Below, piece by piece: positions 1-5,478 of a DNA stretch of 5,480 nucleotides (position 1 is the first letter of the stretch; each line of letters opens with the position of its first letter). Location of the stretch: the NCBI GenBank assembly GCA_947441325.1, contig CANETR010000180.1:1-5480 (forward strand). The letters are read 5' to 3'. The notes below the pieces were generated by a model, which was not told where the DNA came from, did not search any database, and saw only the letters and a program-made list of their open reading frames with translations. The translations under genes were made by a program, and so were the position numbers. This DNA comes from Saprospiraceae bacterium (lineage in GTDB: Bacteria; Bacteroidota; Bacteroidia; Chitinophagales; Saprospiraceae).

Positions 1-2
1 AG

Positions 3-494
3 CATTATTTTGATCAGGTGGCAGATAAAAATTCCAAAATACTCATACCTGGTTGCGGCAATGCGCATGAGGCAATTTATCTTTTTGAGTCGGGATTCAA
101 AAATCTGTATATCTGCGATTGGGCAGAGCTGCCCTTGCAAGCTTTTGCCGAAAAAATGCCAGATTTCCCAAAGGAACAACTCCTTTGTGCCAATTTTTTT
201 GATTTGGAAATCAATGATTTTGACTATGTAGTAGAGCAAACCTTTTTCTGTGCTATAGATCCTGCTCTAAGAGGCGATTATGCCAGGAAAGTTAAATCAA
301 TGCTCAAAGTTGGAGGAAAGCTTATTGGCTTGTTATTTAATTTTCCGCTGAGCGAAGCTGGGCCACCTTTTGGTGGAAGTAGCGAAGAATATCTGGGCTA
401 TTTTAAGCCTTTATTTGAAAAGATTTACATGGAGCCCTGCTACAATTCCATCAAGCCAAGAGCGGGTTCGGAATTTTTTATAAACATCTCCTAA
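3..494 (+). CDS. TPMT-family SAM-dependent methyltransferase (5' truncated by window edge)
   Basis: The reading frame is open to the left edge, so this is the C-terminal ~163 residues of a protein probably near 200 residues long. The GTG at 18-20 is unlikely to be the true start, because the codons before it (HYFDQ) also read like family sequence. Visible features are the SAM-binding motif I (ILIPGCGNAHEA) with the acidic end of strand 2 (YICDWAE), the segment VEQTFFCAIDPALR, the strand-5 region LKVGGKLIGLLF, and the signature GPPFGGSSEEY followed by NSIKPRAGSEFFI. These are hallmarks of the thiopurine S-methyltransferase family, cytosolic enzymes that transfer a methyl group from SAM to thiol, selenium or halide-type small acceptors. 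The acceptor cannot be read from the sequence. The stop is TAA at 492-494. The next gene is convergent, so no operon partner is visible downstream. Confidence 0.9.
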   Translation, partial: HYFDQVADKNSKILIPGCGNAHEAIYLFESGFKNLYICDWAELPLQAFAEKMPDFPKEQLLCANFFDLEINDFDYVVEQTFFCAIDPALRGDYARKVKSMLKVGGKLIGLLFNFPLSEAGPPFGGSSEEYLGYFKPLFEKIYMEPCYNSIKPRAGSEFFINIS

Positions 495-685
495 AAAACT
501 GAAACCCCTTGAATAGCCGCGCTATTAAACGACTATGCAAGGGGCGTCAATGTTGACCTTTGACCGACTTTTTGAGTTTGAGACCAGTGTTTGCTGTACT
601 ATTTTGGGAGAGTGACAGCTGAGACCTGTTTGTCGGTGAAGAACTTTTTTCTTGTGAGACCTAAAATTGTGAGACCTAGGCTGAT
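495..685. other. convergent intergenic region with short repeats
   Basis: This stretch separates two converging genes and has no plausible coding frame. Besides the hairpin at 505-544 it holds a small inverted repeat GTCAA-TG-TTGAC (546-557), a tandem TTGACCT/TTGACCG (553-566), and four TGAGACC copies at 579-585, 620-626, 655-661 and 670-676. The last two share the 10-mer GTGAGACCTA at 15-base spacing. The function of these short repeats is unknown. Confidence 0.6.
505..544. repeat. nested inverted repeat / hairpin
   Basis: CCCCTTG (505-511) pairs with CAAGGGG (538-544). Directly inside the left arm lies a second perfect hairpin, AATAGC-CGC-GCTATT (512-526). The ATAG at 513-516 can instead pair with CTAT at 533-536, which extends the outer stem to 11 of 12 pairs with one mismatch. 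The structure starts 10 bases after the methyltransferase stop. No T-run follows directly, so a classical intrinsic terminator is not convincing. It could be a transcript-end structure or a REP-like element. Confidence 0.55.
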
Positions 686-704
686 TTAGGCTGCAGCCTT
701 TTTT
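678..704 (+). terminator. candidate intrinsic terminator for the methyltransferase transcript
   Basis: AGGCTG (678-683) can pair with CAGCCT (694-699), and T residues run from 699 to 704. Within this, AGGCTGCAGCCT (688-699) is itself a perfect 12-bp palindrome. A stem followed by a T-run on the plus strand suits termination of the transcript from the left-hand gene. It lies ~185 bases after that gene's stop and overlaps the last codons (Lys-Ala-Ala-Ala-stop) of the opposing gene, so coding constraint may explain part of the palindrome. Confidence 0.35.
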
Positions 705-1378
705 CTGTTTTTCTTTTGTTCATTGTTGCTCTCGTAGATAGTGTAATTTTCATACTTGGCCTTATTATTTTCAGCCCAAATATCTTTGCCAATGCTGCAA
801 ACAAGGACCAGTTGTCTGTAAATGGCATTTCCTAATTCCACTCTTTTTTCTACGGCGATATCTCGCTCGGCAATTTTATCAAATTGTATATGTAGCGCTG
901 ATTCAAATGCTTTTGAGCATTGACGCACTCTGTCAATAAGATCCATTCTTAATCCGCTGCCATCCAAAAAGGGTAGGAGCTGTTCGGCGACTCTTGCTAC
1001 CCGCAATCCGCAAAGTAGTAAGTTAGCATCGCTCATGTCATTCATTTTATGCGTGCCGAATTTTCTGTATTTTCCCGATTTGATATCGATTTTAACGGCT
1101 ACTCTTGTCATTACTGTTCTGATAGCTGTTTTGAGTGATTCGGCAGCATCATTTTTCTTTTGAGTGGCTTGCATTTGATCACCAACCAGTTCATTATCAT
1201 CTGGCAAATTGCCATAGCTGATTACAAGATTTTCAAATGCTTTACGACTTTTTTCATCGAAACCATATGAATTAAAATCTGAAGCATCTCTGCGCAGGTA
1301 TTGAATACGTGCGGTGCATTCGCTATATAATTCTGCATCTGAAAAATTATATTCTCTGCTGACGGATTGTTTTTTCAT
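686..1378 (-). CDS. conserved all-helical protein of unknown function (230 aa)
   Basis: I do not know a function for this protein. It reads as soluble and almost entirely helical, with no signal peptide and no membrane segment. Likely conserved blocks are YNFSDAELY (residues 10-18), RRDASDF (29-35), SGKYRKFG (101-108), MSDANLLLCGLRVARVAEQL (115-134), ERDIAVEKRVELGNAIYRQL (171-190) and CSIGKDIWAENNKAKYENY (194-212). A lysine-rich tail (KKNRKKAAA) ends the protein. From memory, proteins with the same succession of motifs (an SGKYRxFG core, then RD...ER...GN.LY, then a C-terminal IGKxIW...AKYxxYxIY) recur as hypothetical proteins in Bacteroidota, sometimes in several copies per genome. The ATG at 1378 is chosen because the YNFSDAEL block follows ten residues later, and a good promoter lies 57 bases upstream. 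No Shine-Dalgarno sequence is seen. The gene is monocistronic: it is divergent from the large ATPase and convergent with the methyltransferase. Confidence 0.85.
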   Translation of the reverse strand: MKKQSVSREYNFSDAELYSECTARIQYLRRDASDFNSYGFDEKSRKAFENLVISYGNLPDDNELVGDQMQATQKKNDAAESLKTAIRTVMTRVAVKIDIKSGKYRKFGTHKMNDMSDANLLLCGLRVARVAEQLLPFLDGSGLRMDLIDRVRQCSKAFESALHIQFDKIAERDIAVEKRVELGNAIYRQLVLVCSIGKDIWAENNKAKYENYTIYESNNEQKKNRKKAAA

Positions 1379-1434
1379 ACAATAAAATTAGCTGTCAAAA
1401 GGAAAATAAGTGTACGCTGTCATCAATTACCTTA

Positions 1435-1466
1435 CAAAAATATATCCTTAAAAGTTATTTTCCAAA
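1435..1466 (-). promoter_or_regulatory. Bacteroidota sigma-A type promoter of the 230-aa gene
   Basis: Read on the minus strand, TTTG (1466-1463) is followed by a 20-base spacer and TATTTTTG (1442-1435). This matches the Bacteroidota consensus TTTG-N19-21-TAnnTTTG fully. Transcription would start near 1430 and give a leader of roughly 50 bases. That leader contains two copies of TGACAGC (plus-strand GCTGTCA at 1391-1397 and 1416-1422). An AT-rich inverted repeat, CTTAAA (1447-1452) and TTTAAG (1470-1475), brackets the -33 box and could be an operator or chance. Confidence 0.7.
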
Positions 1467-1621
1467 TTATTTAAGCAAAAAAACTACAAAAATGTATTTA
1501 ATTTGCTTTTTTTAACACTTTTGCAGCCAAAACGTAATCAAAAGAGTGATTTAATCTGTTTTTGTTTTAATTTTTTTGAATTTTAATTTTTAATGAATGC
1601 TTTTTATAGCCAAAAGCTGAT

Positions 1622-1629
1622 TATATTTG
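1622..1629 (+). promoter_or_regulatory. candidate -7 box TATATTTG next to the large ATPase start
   Basis: TATATTTG is an exact match to the Bacteroidota -7 element TAnnTTTG. No TTTG or TTG is found at the usual 19-21 base distance upstream (around 1597-1602), so it is only half a promoter. If used, transcription would begin near 1633, two or three bases before the ATG at 1636, giving an essentially leaderless mRNA, or a short leader if translation starts at the ATG at 1651. Confidence 0.4.
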
Positions 1630-1635
1630 TGAAAC

Positions 1636-4600
1636 ATGAATATTCCAAAGATGGACAACAATCCTAATAATAACACACAACGAAATAGCCCAAGTCAACT
1701 TATTATATTTCCATTAAGCGAAACTAAAATCGACTTTTGGAATCTGAACTATTTGGGCGCTGTTATGACGGTTCAAATAATTTCCTCCTTACTAAGGCAG
1801 GAATCTTTTGAACTTGGTATAAATCTTAGCACTCATAAAAATGATAATCCTGAAAAGAAACATTTACTCGATGCTATTCAGTCAACCTTAGTGGATCTAA
1901 CTATTAGCGGATCTTCTGTTAAAATGGGTTATCCCATTCTTTTACTGGATGATAGTGCCTTGGGTAGAGATATTTCAGCGCCGCTTTTTTATTGGGAACT
2001 CGATTTTAGAAATGCCGATGATGACAATCAACAACATTGGGTCCTTTCCTATGAAGGTAAATCTGGTTTTAGCCTTAACGAAGTTCTTAAGAATTATCTG
2101 ATAGCCCGCTATGCCTTCGATTGGGACGAAATTTTTGCAAAGTCGGAACTGCAGGATCCAAAAAATATAATGAAGGCTATTGAAAAATTGACCGCCTTAC
2201 TCAATATAAAAAAGCCCGAAGCTCCGAAACTGATTCCTTCTCCATCAAATGAACAACTTATTGCTCATACCAATTCTATATTATGGTCGGCCATATTATG
2301 CAGGCTAAATGAAGAAGCAGCCATTTCTTTGCCATTAACACAGCATCCCAAAAATAGAAGGAGTTGGTTTACCGGCGTTGGAGCGCTGCCGCTGAATTCA
2401 ACGCAGGAATCTGCTATAAATGACCTTTTCGATGGAAATGATGTCCTATTGTATGGACCGGAAGATAGTGGAAAAACTAGAACCGCTGCTGCCTTTCTCC
2501 CTGCACTGATGTCGGATGGAGGAAGCTGTATATATCTTTGTCCTGAACAGGCTACACATATTAACCTGAATATCATTTTAGAAAAATTGGGTCTTAAAGA
2601 GTCCGGGGTTTGGATTGTTGATCAGGAAAATTCTGCAGTTGAAACGCTGCTCTATCAAATATCTAAATTGCCCGAGCGGGTAAAAAAACTCCCAAAATTC
2701 AACGAAAAGGCCTATAATCTTCAGTTACAGCAGTTTTTAACCCTCAGGGAAAAGCTATCGGCGCGTTACGATGCCATACAAAAACCCATGTTGGATGGTA
2801 CCGATTGGACAAATATGGTTGGGCGATTTTTGAAAAATCACAGAAGAGATGGTAAACAGTTTCTTTCGCGTTTGCTCGATACCGCCGATTATAAGTGGAC
2901 ACTGGACGAGCATAAACAATTGCGTTCCGAAATATTAGAGAATAGAAATCGTTTTGCATCTGTTCAAAGTCTTCAACATCCATTGACAATGTTGCAGGAT
3001 TATATCTTTGTCAAAATGGATGAGGATAGTGCCTGCGACTGGGTGAAAGAAAATGTCTTGACTTATACCAAACTTTTGAGGGAGCTGTATAAAAAATACA
3101 CCAATTTCATAGATGCTTATTCGGATGATCTGCGTTTTCATTACGAAGGGCATATTAAAGAACTTAAAAACAGAATTGAAAATATTCGCCGGGATATTAG
3201 AGTTTATCAAAGTGTCTATGGCAATTCTTTCGATTTTTCCGATGGCTTTACAAAAACAAGGTTGCGTATTTTAAGTGTATTCTCAAAGCAATCAGGTCAG
3301 ATACTAGGTGCTAAAGAAGAGATTTTTAACTCTTATGAGGCACTTAAAAATATATATCTCGAAAAAAGATACTTCGAATACAATCTTGCACCTTTCAATA
3401 AATACTTGAATCTGATGGATATTAGCCACGACTTGGAGGCCTTTGAAAAAGCAGCAGATGCCTGGTTTTTGAGAATTCCAAAATTGGTTAAACAGAAAAT
3501 TAAGGATCTTACGCTGAAAATGCCCCTTCGTCAGGATCTTAGACAACGTTTTGAACAGTTGGAAAATCAGGTCGAAGATTTTTTTGCCCAACTTCAGCAG
3601 AAAGAAATCTTTAAACCAGTTGAAAAACCAAAATCTCAAAAAGCAACTGAAAGAGAAACTCAGTTGAGAAATCTGTTGGAACAGCTCACTTCAGTGGAGG
3701 CACAGCTAAAGATTTTTAAAGAATTTTACAGATGGCGCAGTCATTGGCTCAACCTAGGCGAAAACTGCAGAAAGCTAATTTCGGCACTGGTTTCAGTAAG
3801 ACCCCAAAATTGGGAAACAGCCTATGATAGCTGGTATCTTTATCACTATCTCGATAAAAACTACAGCCTGCATTTGCCCGAAAGCGATTTTCCATTGCAG
3901 TCCTATTTGAACTTACAGGCAGGTCTCAGAGAGATGGTGCCTGTAAATGCCCTTGTAAACGTGAGGGAACATCAAAGCGAGCGCTTGGCAGAACTCAAGA
4001 AAGAACAAAATTTCAATCCATTGAAAATTAGTTCGAAATTTCAGGAAGTCAGACTTAAATCTTTGGTAGAGCAGCTTGGTATTGAATTGATTAGTGAGCT
4101 CTTCCCTCTAATAGTAATTAAACCCTCCTTGGCTGATAAAATCTTCGATCGTAAAGTTGCTCTGTTTGATTGTATAATCATGGACGATGCCCATCAGCTC
4201 GATACTAAAATGGGCAGAAAGTTATCAAAACTGGGTGCACAGCGCTTGGTTTTGGGGAGAAAGGATTTTGGTGACAATTATTTGATCTCTATGCTCGAAA
4301 GTGGTTTTGCCAAAATGTACCGACTGGAAATGATTTATTCAAAAGATGGTAAATTGAGTTCTGACAACAGACAATTAAGCAAATCAAAAATTAAAAAGGA
4401 ACTGAGGGATGAACTTTGTTCTTATCTAGCCGATTATATCAGTTCTGACAGAATTATAAAAGCCGTTTCAGTAAACGAAGAAATTGAAGCTGATGTAGTA
4501 ATTAAATCAGTTGGAAAATCAAAAGATATTGCCCTCATCATTGATGGTTGGCTAAAGCAGGTAAATAAATACGATGTGGATGCCGCTATTCATAAGTCTG

Positions 4601-4719
4601 AAACCTTAAAGGGAGCTGGCTATGATATTTATCCGGTCTGGTCGCTGCATTGGTGGAGAAATCCTGAGGCTGCTGTAGAAGCTTTGGTTACATACATTCT
4701 AAAACAGGATAATTCCTAA
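1636..4719 (+). CDS. SF1 helicase-like P-loop ATPase with long helical insertion and Vsr-like C-terminal domain
   Basis: This is a large cytosolic protein of 1027 residues. Residues 1-230 form an N-terminal domain with PLSETKIDFWNLNYLG near the start and GYPILLL...SAPLFYWELDF at ~98-124, resembling the front domain of large bacterial SF1 helicases. A Q-motif-like LPLNSTQESAI (251-261) precedes Walker A, GPEDSGKT (274-281). Residues ~330-830 are a charged, helix-rich insertion with coiled-coil-like stretches. Walker B follows as FDCIIMDDAHQLD (844-856). It has Asp851 where helicases usually carry the catalytic Glu. Motif III appears as GRKDFGDN (874-881) in place of the usual GDxxQLPP. Only ~25 residues later a C-terminal domain (~922-1010) begins. 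Its IEADVVI, ALIIDGW and GYDIYPVWSLHWW segments resemble Vsr/MTES_1575-type nuclease folds. No second RecA domain with motifs IV-VI is visible, so active unwinding is doubtful. The ATG at 1636 is used; Met6 (ATG at 1651) is an alternative. The biological role is unknown; DNA repair or defence is an inference from the family. Confidence 0.85.
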   Translation: MNIPKMDNNPNNNTQRNSPSQLIIFPLSETKIDFWNLNYLGAVMTVQIISSLLRQESFELGINLSTHKNDNPEKKHLLDAIQSTLVDLTISGSSVKMGYPILLLDDSALGRDISAPLFYWELDFRNADDDNQQHWVLSYEGKSGFSLNEVLKNYLIARYAFDWDEIFAKSELQDPKNIMKAIEKLTALLNIKKPEAPKLIPSPSNEQLIAHTNSILWSAILCRLNEEAAISLPLTQHPKNRRSWFTGVGALPLNSTQESAINDLFDGNDVLLYGPEDSGKTRTAAAFLPALMSDGGSCIYLCPEQATHINLNIILEKLGLKESGVWIVDQENSAVETLLYQISKLPERVKKLPKFNEKAYNLQLQQFLTLREKLSARYDAIQKPMLDGTDWTNMVGRFLKNHRRDGKQFLSRLLDTADYKWTLDEHKQLRSEILENRNRFASVQSLQHPLTMLQDYIFVKMDEDSACDWVKENVLTYTKLLRELYKKYTNFIDAYSDDLRFHYEGHIKELKNRIENIRRDIRVYQSVYGNSFDFSDGFTKTRLRILSVFSKQSGQILGAKEEIFNSYEALKNIYLEKRYFEYNLAPFNKYLNLMDISHDLEAFEKAADAWFLRIPKLVKQKIKDLTLKMPLRQDLRQRFEQLENQVEDFFAQLQQKEIFKPVEKPKSQKATERETQLRNLLEQLTSVEAQLKIFKEFYRWRSHWLNLGENCRKLISALVSVRPQNWETAYDSWYLYHYLDKNYSLHLPESDFPLQSYLNLQAGLREMVPVNALVNVREHQSERLAELKKEQNFNPLKISSKFQEVRLKSLVEQLGIELISELFPLIVIKPSLADKIFDRKVALFDCIIMDDAHQLDTKMGRKLSKLGAQRLVLGRKDFGDNYLISMLESGFAKMYRLEMIYSKDGKLSSDNRQLSKSKIKKELRDELCSYLADYISSDRIIKAVSVNEEIEADVVIKSVGKSKDIALIIDGWLKQVNKYDVDAAIHKSETLKGAGYDIYPVWSLHWWRNPEAAVEALVTYILKQDNS

Positions 4720-4766
4720 ATTTTTAGCCACTTATTGCTTTACAAATAGGCAAAATATTACAATAA

Positions 4767-5246
4767 ATGATCGATTACAAACACTTGGATCCCGGTTCCA
4801 GAGTCTGGATTTACCAGAGTAACAAAGAAATTTCAACTGAAACGGCAACACTTTTAAAAAAAGAAATTGCCGACTTTGTGAGTCAATGGACGGCTCATAA
4901 CCATGCACTTAAGGCCTGGGGCGATTTGATTGAAAATCGTTTTATTGTACTAATGGTCGATGAATCGCAGGCAGGAGCCAGTGGCTGTTCTATCGATAAA
5001 TCGGTAGCCTTTGTAAAATATTGCGCAGAAAAGTCAGCACTTGATTTTTTCGACCGTTTTAATTTTGCATTCAGAGTAGGAGGGCAGCTTCAATCGGCCA
5101 ATCGAGAAGAATTCGAGCTTTTGTACAAAAAAGGCGAATTAAATGACACCACTATTGTTTTTAATAACCTTGTTCAGACTAAAGCCGAGTTTGAAGAAAA
5201 ATGGCAAATACCTTTGGCAGAGAGTTGGCATAAGAACTTTGTTTAA
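4767..5246 (+). CDS. conserved 159-aa Bacteroidota protein (often mislabelled 'ABC transporter ATPase')
   Basis: This is a small soluble protein whose molecular function I do not know. Recognisable blocks are SRVWIYQSNK (residues 11-20), FVSQWTAHNHAL (37-48), RFIVLMVDES (58-67), SGCSIDKSV (72-80, with Cys74), DTTIVFNNLVQTKAEFE (127-143) and a closing ESWHKNF (152-158). I recall this block order from a family widespread in Bacteroidota that databases frequently name 'ABC transporter ATPase'. Nothing here supports that name: there is no Walker A, no Walker B and no ABC signature. The length is typical for the family, so the gene appears intact. The ATG at 4767 fits, with SRVWIYQ starting at residue 11 as in relatives. 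It follows the large ATPase by 47 bases with no clear TAnnTTTG promoter and no terminator between, so read-through transcription is plausible. The family is probably independent of that ATPase in most genomes. Confidence 0.85.
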   Translation: MIDYKHLDPGSRVWIYQSNKEISTETATLLKKEIADFVSQWTAHNHALKAWGDLIENRFIVLMVDESQAGASGCSIDKSVAFVKYCAEKSALDFFDRFNFAFRVGGQLQSANREEFELLYKKGELNDTTIVFNNLVQTKAEFEEKWQIPLAESWHKNFV

Positions 5247-5258
5247 AGATAGATTATC

Positions 5259-5314
5259 AGACATGAGACATGAGATGTGAGATGTTAGACATGAGACATG
5301 AGATGTTAGACATT
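5259..5314. repeat. 7-bp tandem repeat (AGAYRTK), eight units
   Basis: Eight consecutive heptamers can be read: AGACATG, AGACATG, AGATGTG, AGATGTT, AGACATG, AGACATG, AGATGTT, AGACATT. The 20-mer AGACATGAGACATGAGATGT occurs twice, at 5259-5278 and 5287-5306, an offset of exactly four units, which suggests duplication of a 28-bp block. It begins 12 bases after the preceding stop codon. Confidence 0.9.
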
Positions 5315-5318
5315 GATT

Positions 5319-5338
5319 ATCCGCACAACTTGTCCCGG
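5319..5338 (+). repeat. 20-bp direct repeat, copy 1
   Basis: ATCCGCACAACTTGTCCCGG occurs here and again, identically, at 5459-5478, 140 bases further on. The first ten bases (ATCCGCACAA) also resemble the core of the 17-bp repeat unit, so the array and this element share sequence. Confidence 0.9.
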
Positions 5339-5354
5339 CCCAAGACGGGATCAA
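5330..5354. repeat. hairpin TTGTCCCG / CGGGA(T)CAA
   Basis: TTGTCCCG (5330-5337) pairs with CGGGATCAA (5346-5354) with T5351 bulged out, leaving an 8-base loop. There is no T-run after it. Similar CTTGTCCCG...CGGGAT hairpins are, from memory, common intergenic elements in Bacteroidota genomes. The left arm belongs to the 20-bp direct repeat that recurs at 5459-5478. Confidence 0.6.
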
Positions 5355-5356
5355 AT

Positions 5357-5467
5357 CATCAATCCATCCGCACATCAATAACATCCGCACATTAGTAACA
5401 TCAATCCATCCGCACATCAATAACATCCGCACATCAATAACATCCGCACATCAATAACATCCGCACA
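5357..5467 (+). repeat. 17-bp tandem repeat with 42-bp higher-order period
   Basis: The unit CATCCGCACATCAATAA appears at 5365-5381, 5382-5398 (diverged, ending ACATTAGTAA), 5407-5423, 5424-5440 and 5441-5457, with a partial sixth copy from 5458. An 8-base CATCAATC precedes the first and third units (5357-5364 and 5399-5406). Positions 5357-5398 and 5399-5440 are therefore two copies of a 42-bp block. There are no unique spacers between units, so this is a minisatellite and not a CRISPR array. Confidence 0.9.
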
Positions 5468-5478
5468 ACTTGTCCCGG
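5459..5478 (+). repeat. 20-bp direct repeat, copy 2
   Basis: This copy is identical to 5319-5338 and merges with the partial sixth 17-bp unit. The sequence then diverges (AC here, CC in copy 1) and the window ends two bases later, so it cannot be seen whether the hairpin partner CGGGATC follows. Confidence 0.85.

Noticed and set aside
18..20. GTG as the true start of the methyltransferase
   Set aside because: The frame remains open to the left edge and family members carry ~35 more residues before the ILIPGCGN motif, so the gene is better treated as truncated by the window.
10..231. Plus-strand open frame of 73 codons inside the methyltransferase
   Set aside because: It lies in another frame of a clearly conserved TPMT-family coding sequence and shows no protein-like motif.
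2265..3639. Four minus-strand open frames (2265-2576, 2744-2989, 2935-3210, 3304-3639)
   Set aside because: All lie antisense to the large ATPase coding frame, have unlike composition (Phe/Ile-rich) and have no recognisable domain or promoter.
1636..5246. A dedicated multi-gene defence system formed by the large ATPase and the 159-residue protein
   Set aside because: Proximity is the only link. The 159-residue family is, as I recall it, broadly distributed like a housekeeping gene, and no methylase, nuclease partner, toxin or mobile-element marker is present in the window.
5139..5432. Minus-strand open frame of 97 codons
   Set aside because: It is produced by the tandem repeats (repeating MRMLLMCGWID and SHVSCLTSHISCLMSD) and overlaps the end of the well-supported 159-residue gene.
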